A DNA stretch of 64,000 nucleotides from Prasinococcaceae sp. CCMP 1430 (GCA_013416795.1 RQSC01000031.1:6757-70756); one strand, 5' to 3'. Shown: positions 33,701 through 43,992, numbered from the stretch's first letter. Notes: generated by a model from the letters alone, not told the origin. Numbers and translations: made by a program.

Positions 33701-33871
33701 TCCCGGCTGCAGGAGTGCCCCGCTGTCACACATGTGGTGACCTCGAGCGGGGGCACGTCCAAGGTCGCGTGGGCTCGTTCCACCGGCCGCTACGCAGTTC
33801 GCCCCGACTTCCTGCTTGCGGCCAAGATAATGGGTAGGCGCATGGACGAGGCGGCCTTCGCGGTGAGCTAG
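30798..33871 (+). CDS. FCP1/CPL-type RNA polymerase II CTD phosphatase
   Basis: A nuclear Ser phosphatase acting on the RNA polymerase II C-terminal repeats. Exons are 30798-32978, 33110-33610 and 33713-33871 (946 residues), all phase 0. About 590 residues of Pro-, Gln- and Ala-rich low-complexity sequence come first, with one basic patch near CKKKRRRGTKKARGSRAKK. The HAD catalytic motif is LVLDVDHTLLNS (nucleophile Asp about residue 605). Then KLRPYVREFL, LFTMGRTQYA and, in exon 2, DLRWVDSDERHVLIVDDTEE then NLIAVERYSYF follow. The C-terminus carries a BRCT domain split by the last intron (ECPAVTHVVTSS ... YAVRPDFLLAAK). The acceptor before exon 2 is TAAG. Plant CPL3/4 and FCP1 share this order; the very long disordered N-terminus is unusual. 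Confidence 0.9.
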
Positions 33872-34057
33872 CGCCAGCCTCGAGGACCGCACTGGGTAAT
33901 CACGAGCCCCCTCGGGCTGTCCACCAGAATTCGACGCGCCTATTTTGGCGCGGCGAGCGCGCGGCCGCGGGGTTCCCCGAGAGCGCGCGTGTCACTGCGC
34001 GCGCGGCCGCGCGGCCCCCCTGGCGCCGCCCCCGTCCCCAACCGCGGCAGGGGGGCG

Positions 34058-36028
34058 ATGGGGGACGACGTGCAGCTGCAGCGAGCGATATTTGCATCGC
34101 TGCAGTCGCAGCGTGCGCCCGCACCTGCGCCCGCCTCGCGTGCGCCCGCTGGCGGCGGCGGGCCGCGCGACTCGAGGCTGCCCGGGAGGCGCAGCTGGGC
34201 TCCCGCGTCGACGCCGTGGTCGGGCGTGCCCCTTGCCGCGGCAATCAACGCGGCCGTCACAGAGGCCGGCGGCGGCGCCCATGGGAGCCAGCGCACTCGA
34301 CGTGGCGGAACGACCGACCACGCGCCCAGCGCCAGCGGCAGGGGACCCGCCGGCGCGGGCGCCGCTCATTCGGGCGGTAGCGGCGGCCCTGCCGGAAGCG
34401 GCGACGGCGTGGGCGGCGCGCTCTCGTGGCATGTGTGCGACGGCTCAGCTGCCGGCGCCGCCCTGTCGGAAGGTGCGCGAATGAGCGGCTCCTTGGCAGG
34501 CACCTCCGCGTCCAAGGCGGCGTGCGCCGAGTGCTCACTCGACGACGTGCCGCACTCCAGCGCGCGCGAGGCGTTGCGCGCCAGGCGCTACGAGTTGCGC
34601 TGTCGCCTGCGCGTGCCACACACGCCACCGGGATCGGATGCTTCGCCCATGTGCTGGCTGTGCCTCTGGCGCGGCTCAGGCGGCGAGTTGGTCTGCCTGC
34701 GGCTCGATTGCGCGCAACGAGAGTGGCTGCTCGAGACGCGGCGCGGCCCGGCGGGGTCGCGCGTGGGGAGGGTGCTCGCTGAGAGGAAGGACAAGGAGCT
34801 TAGGCCCGGCGCGTGGCACGACATGCATGTGCGGGTGCACGCGAGCTCGGGCGACAGCGGCGGCAGCGGCGGCGGCACTTCTGTGACTGTGCGCACCACA
34901 GGTGGGGCCTCCGTGTTCGACGTGCCCTCGATGATGCCAGCCGACGAAGTCGCGAGTGCCGAACCATTCGTGGGCGTCGGGGTGTTCAAAGGCAGCGTGC
35001 AGTGGAGGGGGTGGGAAGTGACGGCCGCGCAGAGCGGCGGCAGCGGTGGCGGAGAGCGAAAAGTCGCTCCGTACTCGGGAGACGACCCGCACCTCGTCGA
35101 GGCTCTGGAGCGCGACATCCTCGACCGGGAGCTTGGGGTCACGTTCGACGATATCGCGAGCCTCGAGGATGCCAAGGCGTTGCTCAATGAGGCCGTCGTG
35201 CTGCCTCTTATTATACCAGAGGCGTTCACGGGCATCCGCGAGCCATGGAAGGGCGTGCTGCTCTACGGACCTCCGGGGACGGGCAAGACGCTGCTCGCGC
35301 GCGCGGTGGCGGGCACCGCCGGCTTGACCTTCTTCAACTGCTCGGCCGCCACGCTGACGTCCAAGTGGCGCGGCGAGAGCGAGAAGATGGTGCGCGCGCT
35401 CTTCGGCCTCGCGCGCCACCACGCGCCGAGTGTCATATTCATTGACGAGGTGGACGCGCTCGCCTCCACACGCGGAGCAGACGGCGAGCACGAGTCATCG
35501 CGGCGCTTCAAGGCGGAGCTCCTCGCGCAGATGGATGGCATCGCGAGCACGAATGCGCAGGCTGGTGGAGCGGTGGGCGGTGGAGGCGCCAGTGCCAACG
35601 TCATGGTGCTGGCGACCACCAACGCGCCGTGGGATCTGGACGAGGCCCTCCGGCGGAGGCTCGAGAAGCGCATCCACGTGCCCCTGCCCGACGCTCCTGC
35701 GCGCGAGCAGGCGTTGCGCATCCACCTGCGGGACGTCAACGTGGGCGAGGGCGTCGACCTCGGGCGCGTGGCGCGGGACTGCGAGGGCTTCAGCGGGGCG
35801 GACCTCAAGGTCGTGTGTCGGGACGCCGCGATGCGGCCCATGCGGCGATTGGCCTCGGGGAAGACTCCCGAGCAGCTGCGTGCGATGCGCGACGGCGGCG
35901 CCCTCTCTCTGGACGCCGCACTCACCGCCGACGACTTCGCGCAGGCGCTCGGTCGCACGCGCCCCTCCGTCGCGGCCGCGGACACCGCGCGCTTCGCGGA
36001 GTGGGCGAAGGAGTATGGCAGCACGTGA
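34058..36028 (+). CDS. Katanin-p60-like AAA ATPase with novel N-terminus
   Basis: A AAA ATPase of the meiotic clade (katanin, spastin, fidgetin, VPS4), predicted to sever or remodel microtubules. 656 residues, single exon. The ATPase part begins near residue 345 (DDPHLVEALERDILDREL, VTFDDIASLEDAK). Walker A is GPPGTGKT (about residue 404), Walker B VIFIDEVDAL (about 459), and the RRRLEKRI arginine fingers are present. The C-terminal helix is SVAAADTARFAEWAKEYGST. The N-terminus is not the usual MIT domain. DDVQLQRAIFASLQSQ (residues 3-18) looks like a ubiquitin-interacting motif. Residues about 165-335 (YELRCRLRVP ... GAWHDMHVRVH ... FVGVGVFKGSVQWRGWEV) look like a LamG-type beta sandwich. 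The domain combination is inferred by eye. Confidence 0.87.
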   Translation: MGDDVQLQRAIFASLQSQRAPAPAPASRAPAGGGGPRDSRLPGRRSWAPASTPWSGVPLAAAINAAVTEAGGGAHGSQRTRRGGTTDHAPSASGRGPAGAGAAHSGGSGGPAGSGDGVGGALSWHVCDGSAAGAALSEGARMSGSLAGTSASKAACAECSLDDVPHSSAREALRARRYELRCRLRVPHTPPGSDASPMCWLCLWRGSGGELVCLRLDCAQREWLLETRRGPAGSRVGRVLAERKDKELRPGAWHDMHVRVHASSGDSGGSGGGTSVTVRTTGGASVFDVPSMMPADEVASAEPFVGVGVFKGSVQWRGWEVTAAQSGGSGGGERKVAPYSGDDPHLVEALERDILDRELGVTFDDIASLEDAKALLNEAVVLPLIIPEAFTGIREPWKGVLLYGPPGTGKTLLARAVAGTAGLTFFNCSAATLTSKWRGESEKMVRALFGLARHHAPSVIFIDEVDALASTRGADGEHESSRRFKAELLAQMDGIASTNAQAGGAVGGGGASANVMVLATTNAPWDLDEALRRRLEKRIHVPLPDAPAREQALRIHLRDVNVGEGVDLGRVARDCEGFSGADLKVVCRDAAMRPMRRLASGKTPEQLRAMRDGGALSLDAALTADDFAQALGRTRPSVAAADTARFAEWAKEYGST

Positions 36029-36573
36029 GTGGCCACCTCGGCATCGAGGGGCCGCAGCACGCGGGCCACCGGCGTGCGTGGCGACTGCGTGCACGCGCGC
36101 GTTCCACGATGCGTGCCACCCCGAGGGTACGTCCCACCTTACGTCCCACACACGTTGCCCTGAGGAGACTGGAACGTCTGACGCTAAATAAATAAACGCA
36201 TTGATGACATGAATTGGAGCGTCGTCTTCGGTGCGAAAGCCGCAGCATCGGTAAGTGGCTTCGTGGCGGCGCTTCTTGTCACACACGTGTGGCTGGCGCG
36301 GCGTTGGGTATTTGGGGTAGGGTTTAACATCCCTTGTTCGATGAATGCTTTGTGGCGTGATTTCGCGCTGGGGAGAGGTTCGGGGTTGGAACGGTGCCGG
36401 CCGGCGGCCCGCGCCGAAATATCTCTTGCGGAATGGGAGCGAGTGCGCGCCAGAAAGCGGGGGAGTTGGCAGCGCCACAGCGCGCGCGCGCGCGTGCGTG
36501 CGCGGCGCGGCGCGGCGGCGAGCAGGCCTGCGATCGGCTGCCCGGCTACCTGCGGGGAGGGATCGCGGAGACG
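36029..36573. other. Intergenic between katanin-like and E1 genes
   Basis: AATAAATAAACG at 36186-36197 looks like the katanin-like gene's 3' processing region. A consensus GTAAGT at 36252 has no matching exon. CG-alternating sequence occupies 36480-36510. Confidence 0.45.
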
Positions 36574-39158
36574 ATGGCGTGTGCAAGGGCGGCCGCGGCC
36601 GCGCGCGGGGCGGCGCCCGCGGGGGCGAACGCCGCGGCGCGCGGCCGCGCGCGCAGTGCTGCACCCGCGGCGGGCGGACGCCGACATGGAGCGGGAGCGC
36701 TTCCCAGGCAAGTTTGTCGGCGAGGCGCCGCCCGAGGACATGCCGCTCCACCTGCAGGAGCGCGGGCGCATCAAGACGCCGTGGGACGACGTCAAGGCAG
36801 AACTCGCGGAGAGGTTCGGCACCTCGCCCGAGGCCCTCGAGAAGGCGGGCACGATCACCGATGAGGAGATGGCCAAGGCGTACACAATGATGAAGGTGCG
36901 CAGCCGGGCCGCGGCAAAGGGCAGCGGAGGCTCGGGTGGAGCGCCCGCGCATTCGAGCGCTGCGGAGATCGAAGCGACGCGCCCCCGAGTGACGGCGTGC
37001 GCGCTGACACGCCGCCCGCCGCCAACGGTCCCGCTCCTGGCCTGCGTTGCCGCAGCTTTGCCGCGAGTTCGAGAACGAGTGCAGCCAGTCTTACATGAAG
37101 GGCAACATCCGCGGCTTCATGCACCTTGACAGCGGCCAGGAGTCCGTCCCCGCGCTGCTCGCCGACTCCATCCGCACGGACGACATCAAGCACTCGAACT
37201 ACCGCGACCACTGCCACGCGCTCGCCTCGGGCGTGGACCCCGGCGCGGTGATGGCCGAGCTGTACGGCAAGGACGGGGGCACGTGCCGCGGCACGGGCGG
37301 CAGCATGCACATCCACGATCCCGCCACGAACTTCCAGGGCGGCTGGGGCCTGGTCGCCGAGCAGCTGCCATACGCCGTGGGCGCCGCGCGCTCCATCCAC
37401 ATGGACCGCTGCCTCGGCTACCCGGGTAAGCAGCACCGCCTGCACGAGTTCGATAAGATGGAGAAGGATGACCGCATCTGCGTGGTCTTCCTGGGAGATG
37501 GCGCCGCTCAGAACGGTCGCATGGCCGAGTGCCTAAACGCCGCGTCCAAGGAAAATCTGCCGATCCTCTTCCTGGTTACTGACAACGGCCGCGCCATCAA
37601 CACTTTCACTGGGGACGTTGCGGCCAACCAGGCGGTGTACCGCATGGGCGAGCACTATGGTGTCCCGGGCGCGCTGGTGGACGGCCAGAGCATGGAGGAC
37701 ACGCTCAAAGTAGGCCGCGTGGTGATCGACTACGTGCGCAACGAGGGCCCAGCCATCCTGCAGGTGCACTCCTTCCGCTTCAACGGCCACTCCCCCGCGG
37801 ACCCCGAGCACGAGCGCAACCGCAAGGAGGAAAAGCGCTGGGCGCGCAAGGAGGCCGATCCCATCAAGATTTTCAAGGCGAGCGAGGCCGCCACGCGCAT
37901 CAATATCGAAGAATGCGACGCCGAGGCTGCGAAGATCGTCAAGGCAGCAATTGACTTCGCCGACGCGTCGCCGGACCCGCCCTCGACGCTCGCGCACGAT
38001 TTTGAGTACCCTGACCCGGTGACCACCGACTACGCCGCGCGCGAGCCTGTCGACGGGCTGGCAGTTGCCGAGCTGCTCACCACGAGCGCCAACCCCGCGT
38101 ACGCGCTCGACGCGTTGCGTGCGACCATCGATCAGCTGCGCGCGAAGGCGGCAGACAAGTCGCCCAAGGGCGGCCTGTCGATCGGCGACGCCGTCAACCT
38201 GGCCATCCTCGAGGAGATGTTGCGCGACCCGACGACCACCATCCACGCAGAGGACCTCCAGGCCGGCTCGTCATACAACGTGCCCGCGCACACGCAGCAG
38301 GCCTTCGGTCGCATCCGCGCGTGCGATGAGATCATCGACGAGGGTCACTTCATAGGCAAGGCCATCGGCGAGGCGATGAACGGCTACCGTCCCATTGTGG
38401 AGATGATGAACATGAACTTCGCCATCTACGGCATGCCGGAGCTCTCGTGCGCGGGCGGCATCTACGGGACTACCGGGGGCAAGTTCATCCTGCCCATGAC
38501 CATAATTGGCGCGGGCGGCACGGCCCCCAACCAGTCGCTTGGCTCCGAGCACTCGCAGCCGCTCCACGCGTACATCATGGGCTTCGCTGGCCTCAAGATT
38601 GTGTCGGCAGCGAGCCCCGACGCGGCCTACGGCTTGGTGAAGAGCGCCATCCGGGACAATGGGCCATGCGTGGTGCTTCTGCCCGTCAAGATGATGAAGG
38701 TGAAGGGCGAATGCGACCTCGACGTCTTCTACCCGCTGCATAAGGCGCGCTACCTGCTGCGGGCGCCTGACGCCGCGCTGGCCGCCGGCAAGGGCGTGAC
38801 GCTGCTCACGTACCTGCACGGTGTCAAGGAGGCGCGCGACGCCGTGGCCGAGCTCGGCGATGAGGCCGGCGTCGATCTCATCGAGTTGACCAGCCTGAAG
38901 CCGCTGGACATGCACACCATCCGCGAGTCGCTCTCGCGCACGCACCGGCTGGTCATCCTGGACGAGTCGACGCACTCGGGCGGTGTGGGCGCGACCGTGT
39001 GCGCGCGCGTCTCGGAGGAGTGCTTCGACGAGCTCGACGCGCCGATCATGCGGCTGTGCATGGAGGACGCGCCGGTGCCGTACTCGACGGCCATCGAGAA
39101 GGCCGTGGTGAAGCGCCGCTCGGACGTCGTGGAGGGCATCCGCAGCCTCTTCCAGTAG
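36574..39158 (+). CDS. Fused E1 alpha-beta of a 2-oxo acid (pyruvate-type) dehydrogenase
   Basis: E1 is the thiamine-diphosphate decarboxylase of the mitochondrial or plastid 2-oxo acid dehydrogenase complexes. It normally consists of two polypeptides; here both lie in one 790-residue chain. Proposed exons are 36574-36655, 36708-36895 and 37056-39158. The alpha part has GTGGSMHIHD, the ThDP motif GDGAAQNGRM...VTDN and the loop RFNGHSPADPEHERNRK. The beta part starts near residue 365 (LSIGDAVNLAILEEMLRD) and contains HAEDLQAGSSY, GKAIGEAMNGYRPIVEMM, EHSQPLHAYI and DLIELTSLKPLD. The ATG at 36574 gives an Ala/Arg targeting peptide that reaches the conserved frame through a 52-nt intron. Alternatively MERERF at 36688 could start without it. 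Substrate is inferred as pyruvate. Confidence 0.9.
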
Positions 39159-40033
39159 CTCCGCAGCAGGAGGGGCGCCCCGCCCGCGTCGCGCGATTCG
39201 CGACGCGTGCGAGCCCGAGGCTGTCGTGCTGAGCCTGAGGCCGAGCGCGCGGGGGCATCGCGTCCGACCATTTAACATCCGTTCTGTCTGTACTGCTGCG
39301 CCGACGTCCGAGCCTTGCCTGTGCCCTCGCGCTCGTGCCTCCCCGCGCCCCCGCCCGTGCTCTTTCCACGCGGCCCGTCAGTCCCCTCCCCCTCCCGACG
39401 ACGCTCGAGGTGTGCGACGATGCGCGAAACGCACCGTGCGCGAAACAGATACGATGAACGAAACACTCGGCACACTCGTGTCCACACACACACGGCATCT
39501 TTCGGCGAAACGAAACGGCCTCAATGAATCCATTCATATGTCCCAAACGGCGAAACAGACACGGAAAGGGCCTCAATTCAGAAACGGCCTCACTCAACCA
39601 CATTCGATTTGCCGTACCGCCACCCAGCTCAACCGAATTCGTCACTTATTAATCCGCTGAAGTCTATGGCGACGGCGAGGCATCCGCGCGGGGCATCTCC
39701 CCCCGCGCGGAGTAGCAGCGCAGCGCGCGTGCGCGCACGCCCGCGCGCGGGGCGCCGCGCCAGTCAGCGGCAGCAGCGCTCGCGGCGGGCGCCGGGGTGG
39801 TCGCGCTGGCGCCGCAGGCCATCGGGGCGCGGAGGGGGGCGATCCGGACGGAATGGGGAGCGGAGGTGCGAGCGAGCGCGCGTGCGCCGGCCGCTGACGT
39901 GCGAGCACGCGCGCGGTGACACACGCACGCCGCTCGTGCGCAGGACGGAGGAGGGCCTCCGCCGCGGCGTTGCTGACAGTCACCCGCGGCCCGCCCGCCC
40001 GCGAGCGCCAGCAAGGCCAACGAGCGCTTCGAG
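39159..40033. other. Intergenic between E1 and glycosyltransferase
   Basis: AT-richer sequence with repeated GGCCTCAATNNA and ACGGCGAAAC words at 39500-39620. A GC-rich block follows before the next start codon. No gene is seen; a frame beginning ATG at 39667 is Arg/Ala-rich and not conserved-looking. Confidence 0.4.
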
Positions 40034-40993
40034 ATGCCTCCTATGCCTCAGCGCTTCCAGGATATTCACACCTACATCCTCAATCTACCAGACCGCGCCG
40101 ACAGGCGCGAGCACATGCTCGCGCTCATGGAATCGCTGGGCGTTCCACAGGACAAGTACGAGTTTGTCACGCCACCGGACCCGTCGATAGCGTGCACCGC
40201 CGAGGCGTGGCTCGACGGCGCCACCAGCGCGCTCACGAAGGGCAAGTGCTCACGCGCGCTCGTGGTCAAGCAGGTGTTCGACATCGCGCGCGCGCGCGGC
40301 CAGGACTACTTTTTTGTCTTGGAGGACGACATCGTCGCAGCGAGCCCTCGCGTCAAGTTCAACGAGATGCTCGCCGCCTTCGCCGCAGCTGGCAGCGATG
40401 GCAAGCGCCCGCCAGTCTTCCACGCGCTCTTCCTGCAGCCTTGCTCTGACTGGTGCACCTCGTTGCCCTGGGGATCGGGACGCACCAGCCGACACACGCA
40501 CCGCGAGAGCCATTCGCACTGCCTCGGAGGCGTGCTGCACTCGTCGACCACCTCGGCCGATGTCATCAAGCGCATCACAGATACGTGGCACCCCGGCGGC
40601 CCTCAGGCCAAGTCCTCCGCGGCCGCTGGCCTGTTCGCCGAGGCCGACGGCATAATCACGTACGCACTACCCGAACCCGTCTACGCGCAGGACTCGTCGT
40701 ACGGCACGAACCTGCCGCACGCCAGCCGCGTCGCGCGGATTGTCAACCAGAACATGATCCCTCAGCACGAGTGCGAGGAGGCGGTGGTGGCAACGGGGAT
40801 CTTTGTGGCGTCCTCTCTTGTCGCTGTGGCGCTGTGCATCAGCGCGTGGCGCGCGTGCATCGACACTCGCGTTGCGATCGCGGGTTATGGCATACGCGGC
40901 GACGTGGAGTCAGGCAGCACCAACTTTGGCAGTGGCAAACAGGCGCCGGCGGAGTGTGTACCAGGCCGTAGGCGACATGGTACAGTAGTTTGA
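40034..40993 (+). CDS. GT25-like glycosyltransferase with C-terminal membrane anchor
   Basis: A predicted sugar transferase of about 319 residues in one exon. The N-terminus YILNLPDRADRREHMLALM is the typical opening of family GT25 (LPS-type and collagen galactosyltransferases). YFFVLEDDIVAASPRV contains the acidic DD motif that binds metal and nucleotide sugar. A Cys-rich stretch, CSDWCTSLPWGSG, and a histidine cluster come next. Near the end, IFVASSLVAVALCISAWRA (about residues 256-275) is one clear membrane helix, followed by a polar tail. GT25 enzymes usually anchor at the N-terminus or are soluble, so a C-terminal anchor is unusual. It ends 35 bp from the lipase stop on the other strand. 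Confidence 0.72.
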   Translation: MPPMPQRFQDIHTYILNLPDRADRREHMLALMESLGVPQDKYEFVTPPDPSIACTAEAWLDGATSALTKGKCSRALVVKQVFDIARARGQDYFFVLEDDIVAASPRVKFNEMLAAFAAAGSDGKRPPVFHALFLQPCSDWCTSLPWGSGRTSRHTHRESHSHCLGGVLHSSTTSADVIKRITDTWHPGGPQAKSSAAAGLFAEADGIITYALPEPVYAQDSSYGTNLPHASRVARIVNQNMIPQHECEEAVVATGIFVASSLVAVALCISAWRACIDTRVAIAGYGIRGDVESGSTNFGSGKQAPAECVPGRRRHGTVV

Positions 40994-41028
40994 ACGCGTA
41001 ATATGCACCACATCATTTTGGTTCAAAA

Positions 41029-43563
41029 TTATGTTGTCTGATCCTCTGCCACGACGCCCGAGCTCTCGCTGTCGACTGTTGTGACTCGCGTGACTCGCGT
41101 GCGGGTTCTGGTGCTGCGGAGCGGAGATGCCGGCGGTGATGAGGCGGGCGCGCTCAGGGGCCCTTCGCGCTCCTCCTCTATGATCAGGCGTGGCCCGTCG
41201 TAGTCCGGAGGAGGGGTCAGCCAATCTGATGCTGTTCTGTAGAACGGCCACGGCGAGCTCGCCTGGGGCCAGTCTTCAACCTCCCAAATTGAGTAAAGGT
41301 ATCCGGCGAAGCAGGACGGGTCGAACTCAGTGGAGGTGACGACGAGCGGCGTATGGGCTGATGTCGTCGAGGGCATTTCCACAGCTGCAGCGCCCCCGTC
41401 AGCACTATTCGCATCCGTCGACTCCATCTGGCCTACCATTTTAGCAATCTCTGAGCCGCTCTTCGCACGCGTGACGACGCCGTCGCCACCGCGCGGGCGT
41501 CGACTTGCAGATTTTCCAGGCGCGCGTCCGTCGCTGACGCCGGTCTTCGTCGTCTCCGAGTCGCTTTCGACTTCGCCAACAGGCTCTACGTGCGACCCCA
41601 TGCACGGAGTGCACATCTGCGCGGCGTCCGCCCACTTGATGTCGCGAGCGGGTTGGCGTTCCTGGTACACTCCTAGCAAGTGGTCCCGGACAGACATGTT
41701 GCCGCACATGCAGTTGGTATGGCAGCCGGCGTCGAATCCATCTTGGCTGAGCTGAATGCCGCCGTTCGGTTTCAGGTGTATCAAGATGCCGGCGTGTTCG
41801 TAATTCACGAAGGGCACCCGCGGCACGACATCGTGGCGATTCACGACCCGCCAAAGTGTGACGTTGTCCAGCGCGTCGAATGCGTCTGCAAAGCCAGGCG
41901 ACCCCACCCGGGGCGCCCCAAAGGTCACGACGTATATGTGCACGCTGTCAGGGAGGATCGCGTGCCGTGCGAGCCTCCAAGCGAGGATTGTAGCCAGCGC
42001 GCCGCCCAGCGAGTGCCCTGTGATCCAGAGCTCATGGTTGAAGTCCGCTGCGCGCTCTCGGAAGAGCTCCGCAAGGCGTGTCTCCAGCTCGAAGGCCACG
42101 CCGCCCCTGTAGTACGCGGTGTGGAATCCCTCGTGGATGTGGGGGCCACTCGTGCCGTGCCGGTTGTCTGCACCCACTTTGAGTATGTTGAGGTCGGTGT
42201 ACACGTTCGCCAGCGACGCCGTCCCGCGGAAGCTCACGAGCACGCGCCGCATCGCCCCGTTGATAACGATGGCCGCGTTTGTGTCAATCTCGCTGCGCAA
42301 TTCCTCGACGGTGTGAATGAAGTGGATCTCTTCCGCCAGGGCCGCGTTGTTGATCTGCGGCAACAGACGGGTTGCGACGTCGTTGAAAATGCACTCGCGC
42401 AGTACGTCCGCGCGCTCGTCCTTTCGCATGGTAGGCTGGGTCATGCCTCCCCCTCCTGCCACTCCTGTGCGAGCAGAAGGCGGCGATCCAACGACATTCG
42501 ATTCCGAGACAGGCTCTGAACCCCCTCCCACCTCTGGGGATTGCCCGCCAGCAAGAGTAGCACCGTCCGCGCCGCCCATTCTTGCCACAGACAGCGTGGC
42601 CTGCGTCTTCTCGTCCTCGGTCGGGCTGGTGGCTGCGGCGCCGTGCGCGGCCCCGCTTTCGCGTCCAGGAACGACGTTGCTGACCGCACTCGCGGGTGGT
42701 ACGGTCATGCCTTCGCCGGTGGCTGCCTGCAGGATCGCGTCGTCTTCCTGCACAGCCTCCTTGAGGCCTTCCTCGAAACCCGTTTCCGCGAGAAAGTAGG
42801 CAAGGCGTGCAGCCACGCAGAGAAAGAGCACGACTTCCTTCGGGGGGATGCCTGGTTGCTTCCCTGCGCGCAGCCCCATTTTTGCAGCGAGGCGCCCGCC
42901 GTACTGCTCAGGCCATAGTAGCTTGCGCACGCCAATTCGAATCGGGTTGACAATGGTAGACAGTAGCTGGGCCAAAAACACCCCGGTGCGGCACGGGCAA
43001 CAGGCCACGCGAAAGGCCGCAAAGTTGTTGGTGCGGCATTCGTAGTACAGCTCGCGCTGCCACGGCGCTTTCTTCACGGTGTCCGCCCCCATCGCTGCGG
43101 TGCGCCCGAACACCCTCGCGTTTGCCTCCCTGCCAATCACAAGCTGGGCGCCGCCAGCCACTGCCGCAGCGGCGCCCTCCATGACCGCATCTGCTGCGGC
43201 AGCGGCGATGTCGCCAGGCAGCTGGGCGCCCGCCGCCACGCCAGCTTCGTAGTGCCCGTACGCCGTGCGCCGCCGCATGTATCCCCGGGTCGGAGTGGGC
43301 GTGCTCTCGTCCGACCACTCCGTGTCGGAGGACTCGGTAGACGTCGACGCGGCGACCTCATGGATATCGACTCTGGCGCTGTCCTCTGACTGCTCCGCGG
43401 CCGCGTTAGCCCCTTCAGCATCTCGAGCCACGTCGATGGCATGCGAGGCAGATGGATCAACTTCGTTGGGTGGGGCGCTCGGCTCACCATGAGTGTCCCC
43501 ACCACGGCCGCTTCTCTCCTCCGCGTCTTCGGGCGGCGCTCTCTTGGAGCCACGCGCGCCCAT
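41029..43563 (-). CDS. Class 3 (triacylglycerol) lipase-like protein
   Basis: An alpha/beta-hydrolase of the Lipase_3 family, about 844 residues in a single exon from the ATG at 43563. The frame stays open to 43800 without another ATG. The catalytic core spans about residues 490-690. It contains RRVLVSFRGTASLANVYTDL (oxyanion region), HEGFHTAYYRG, the nucleophile elbow ITGHSLGGALATILAWRLA, VVTFGAPRVGSPGFADAF, and NRHDVVPRVPF, which gives the Asp. A His-rich stretch (VRDHLLGVYQ) probably supplies the catalytic His. Upstream are long acidic disordered regions and a hydrophobic segment (KEVVLFLCVAARLAYFLAET, about residue 320). A Cys-rich run, YYECRTNNFAAFRVACCPC, precedes it. The C-terminus is disordered. 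Substrate is not inferable. Confidence 0.85.
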   Translation of the reverse strand: MGARGSKRAPPEDAEERSGRGGDTHGEPSAPPNEVDPSASHAIDVARDAEGANAAAEQSEDSARVDIHEVAASTSTESSDTEWSDESTPTPTRGYMRRRTAYGHYEAGVAAGAQLPGDIAAAAADAVMEGAAAAVAGGAQLVIGREANARVFGRTAAMGADTVKKAPWQRELYYECRTNNFAAFRVACCPCRTGVFLAQLLSTIVNPIRIGVRKLLWPEQYGGRLAAKMGLRAGKQPGIPPKEVVLFLCVAARLAYFLAETGFEEGLKEAVQEDDAILQAATGEGMTVPPASAVSNVVPGRESGAAHGAAATSPTEDEKTQATLSVARMGGADGATLAGGQSPEVGGGSEPVSESNVVGSPPSARTGVAGGGGMTQPTMRKDERADVLRECIFNDVATRLLPQINNAALAEEIHFIHTVEELRSEIDTNAAIVINGAMRRVLVSFRGTASLANVYTDLNILKVGADNRHGTSGPHIHEGFHTAYYRGGVAFELETRLAELFRERAADFNHELWITGHSLGGALATILAWRLARHAILPDSVHIYVVTFGAPRVGSPGFADAFDALDNVTLWRVVNRHDVVPRVPFVNYEHAGILIHLKPNGGIQLSQDGFDAGCHTNCMCGNMSVRDHLLGVYQERQPARDIKWADAAQMCTPCMGSHVEPVGEVESDSETTKTGVSDGRAPGKSASRRPRGGDGVVTRAKSGSEIAKMVGQMESTDANSADGGAAAVEMPSTTSAHTPLVVTSTEFDPSCFAGYLYSIWEVEDWPQASSPWPFYRTASDWLTPPPDYDGPRLIIEEEREGPLSAPASSPPASPLRSTRTRTRVTRVTTVDSESSGVVAEDQTT

Positions 43564-43992
43564 ACCCGCTGGTCCCGTGCCGCCGGCCCCGTTCGCACAC
43601 GCGCCGTGCTGCGCCGCCGGCGGGCGTGGCACGCGCGTGCGGCGGCCAGCCGCGGCCGCGGCCGCGGCCGCGCCGCGTGGGCGGTGTGGCCACCACACTG
43701 GCTGCGCGGCGCCCCGTCGGCTTGCCTGCCATGTCAGCAGCCTGACTGACAGCGGCACGGCACATTCACATTCATCATAATCAATCTCAATCAAAGACAA
43801 AAAAGCCTCCTGTATGAAATAGTAGAAAGCTGAGCAGCCATCCCGTGAGTAAATGTAATGTACTTTTTAACTTCATATGAAGGGCTCGACGTGGAGGCGC
43901 CTCGCGGGGTTTGAGCAGCGGGAGCGGGGGGCGGGGCGCCAGAGCGCGCGCGCTCGGCGCGCTTGCGGCGTGGCAGGGCGGTCGCGGGCACC
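43564..43992. other. Divergent spacer lipase / RF3
   Basis: AT-rich centre at 43770-43880 (TCATTCATCATAATCAATC, ATGAAATAGTAGAAAG) flanked by GC-rich sequence. It probably holds both promoters. Confidence 0.4.

Noticed and set aside
36209-36256. ATG exon ending in a perfect GTAAGT donor before the E1 gene
   Set aside because: It follows an AATAAATAAA-like 3' end signal and joins no downstream E1 exon in phase; the rest of the window uses GTGCG donors.
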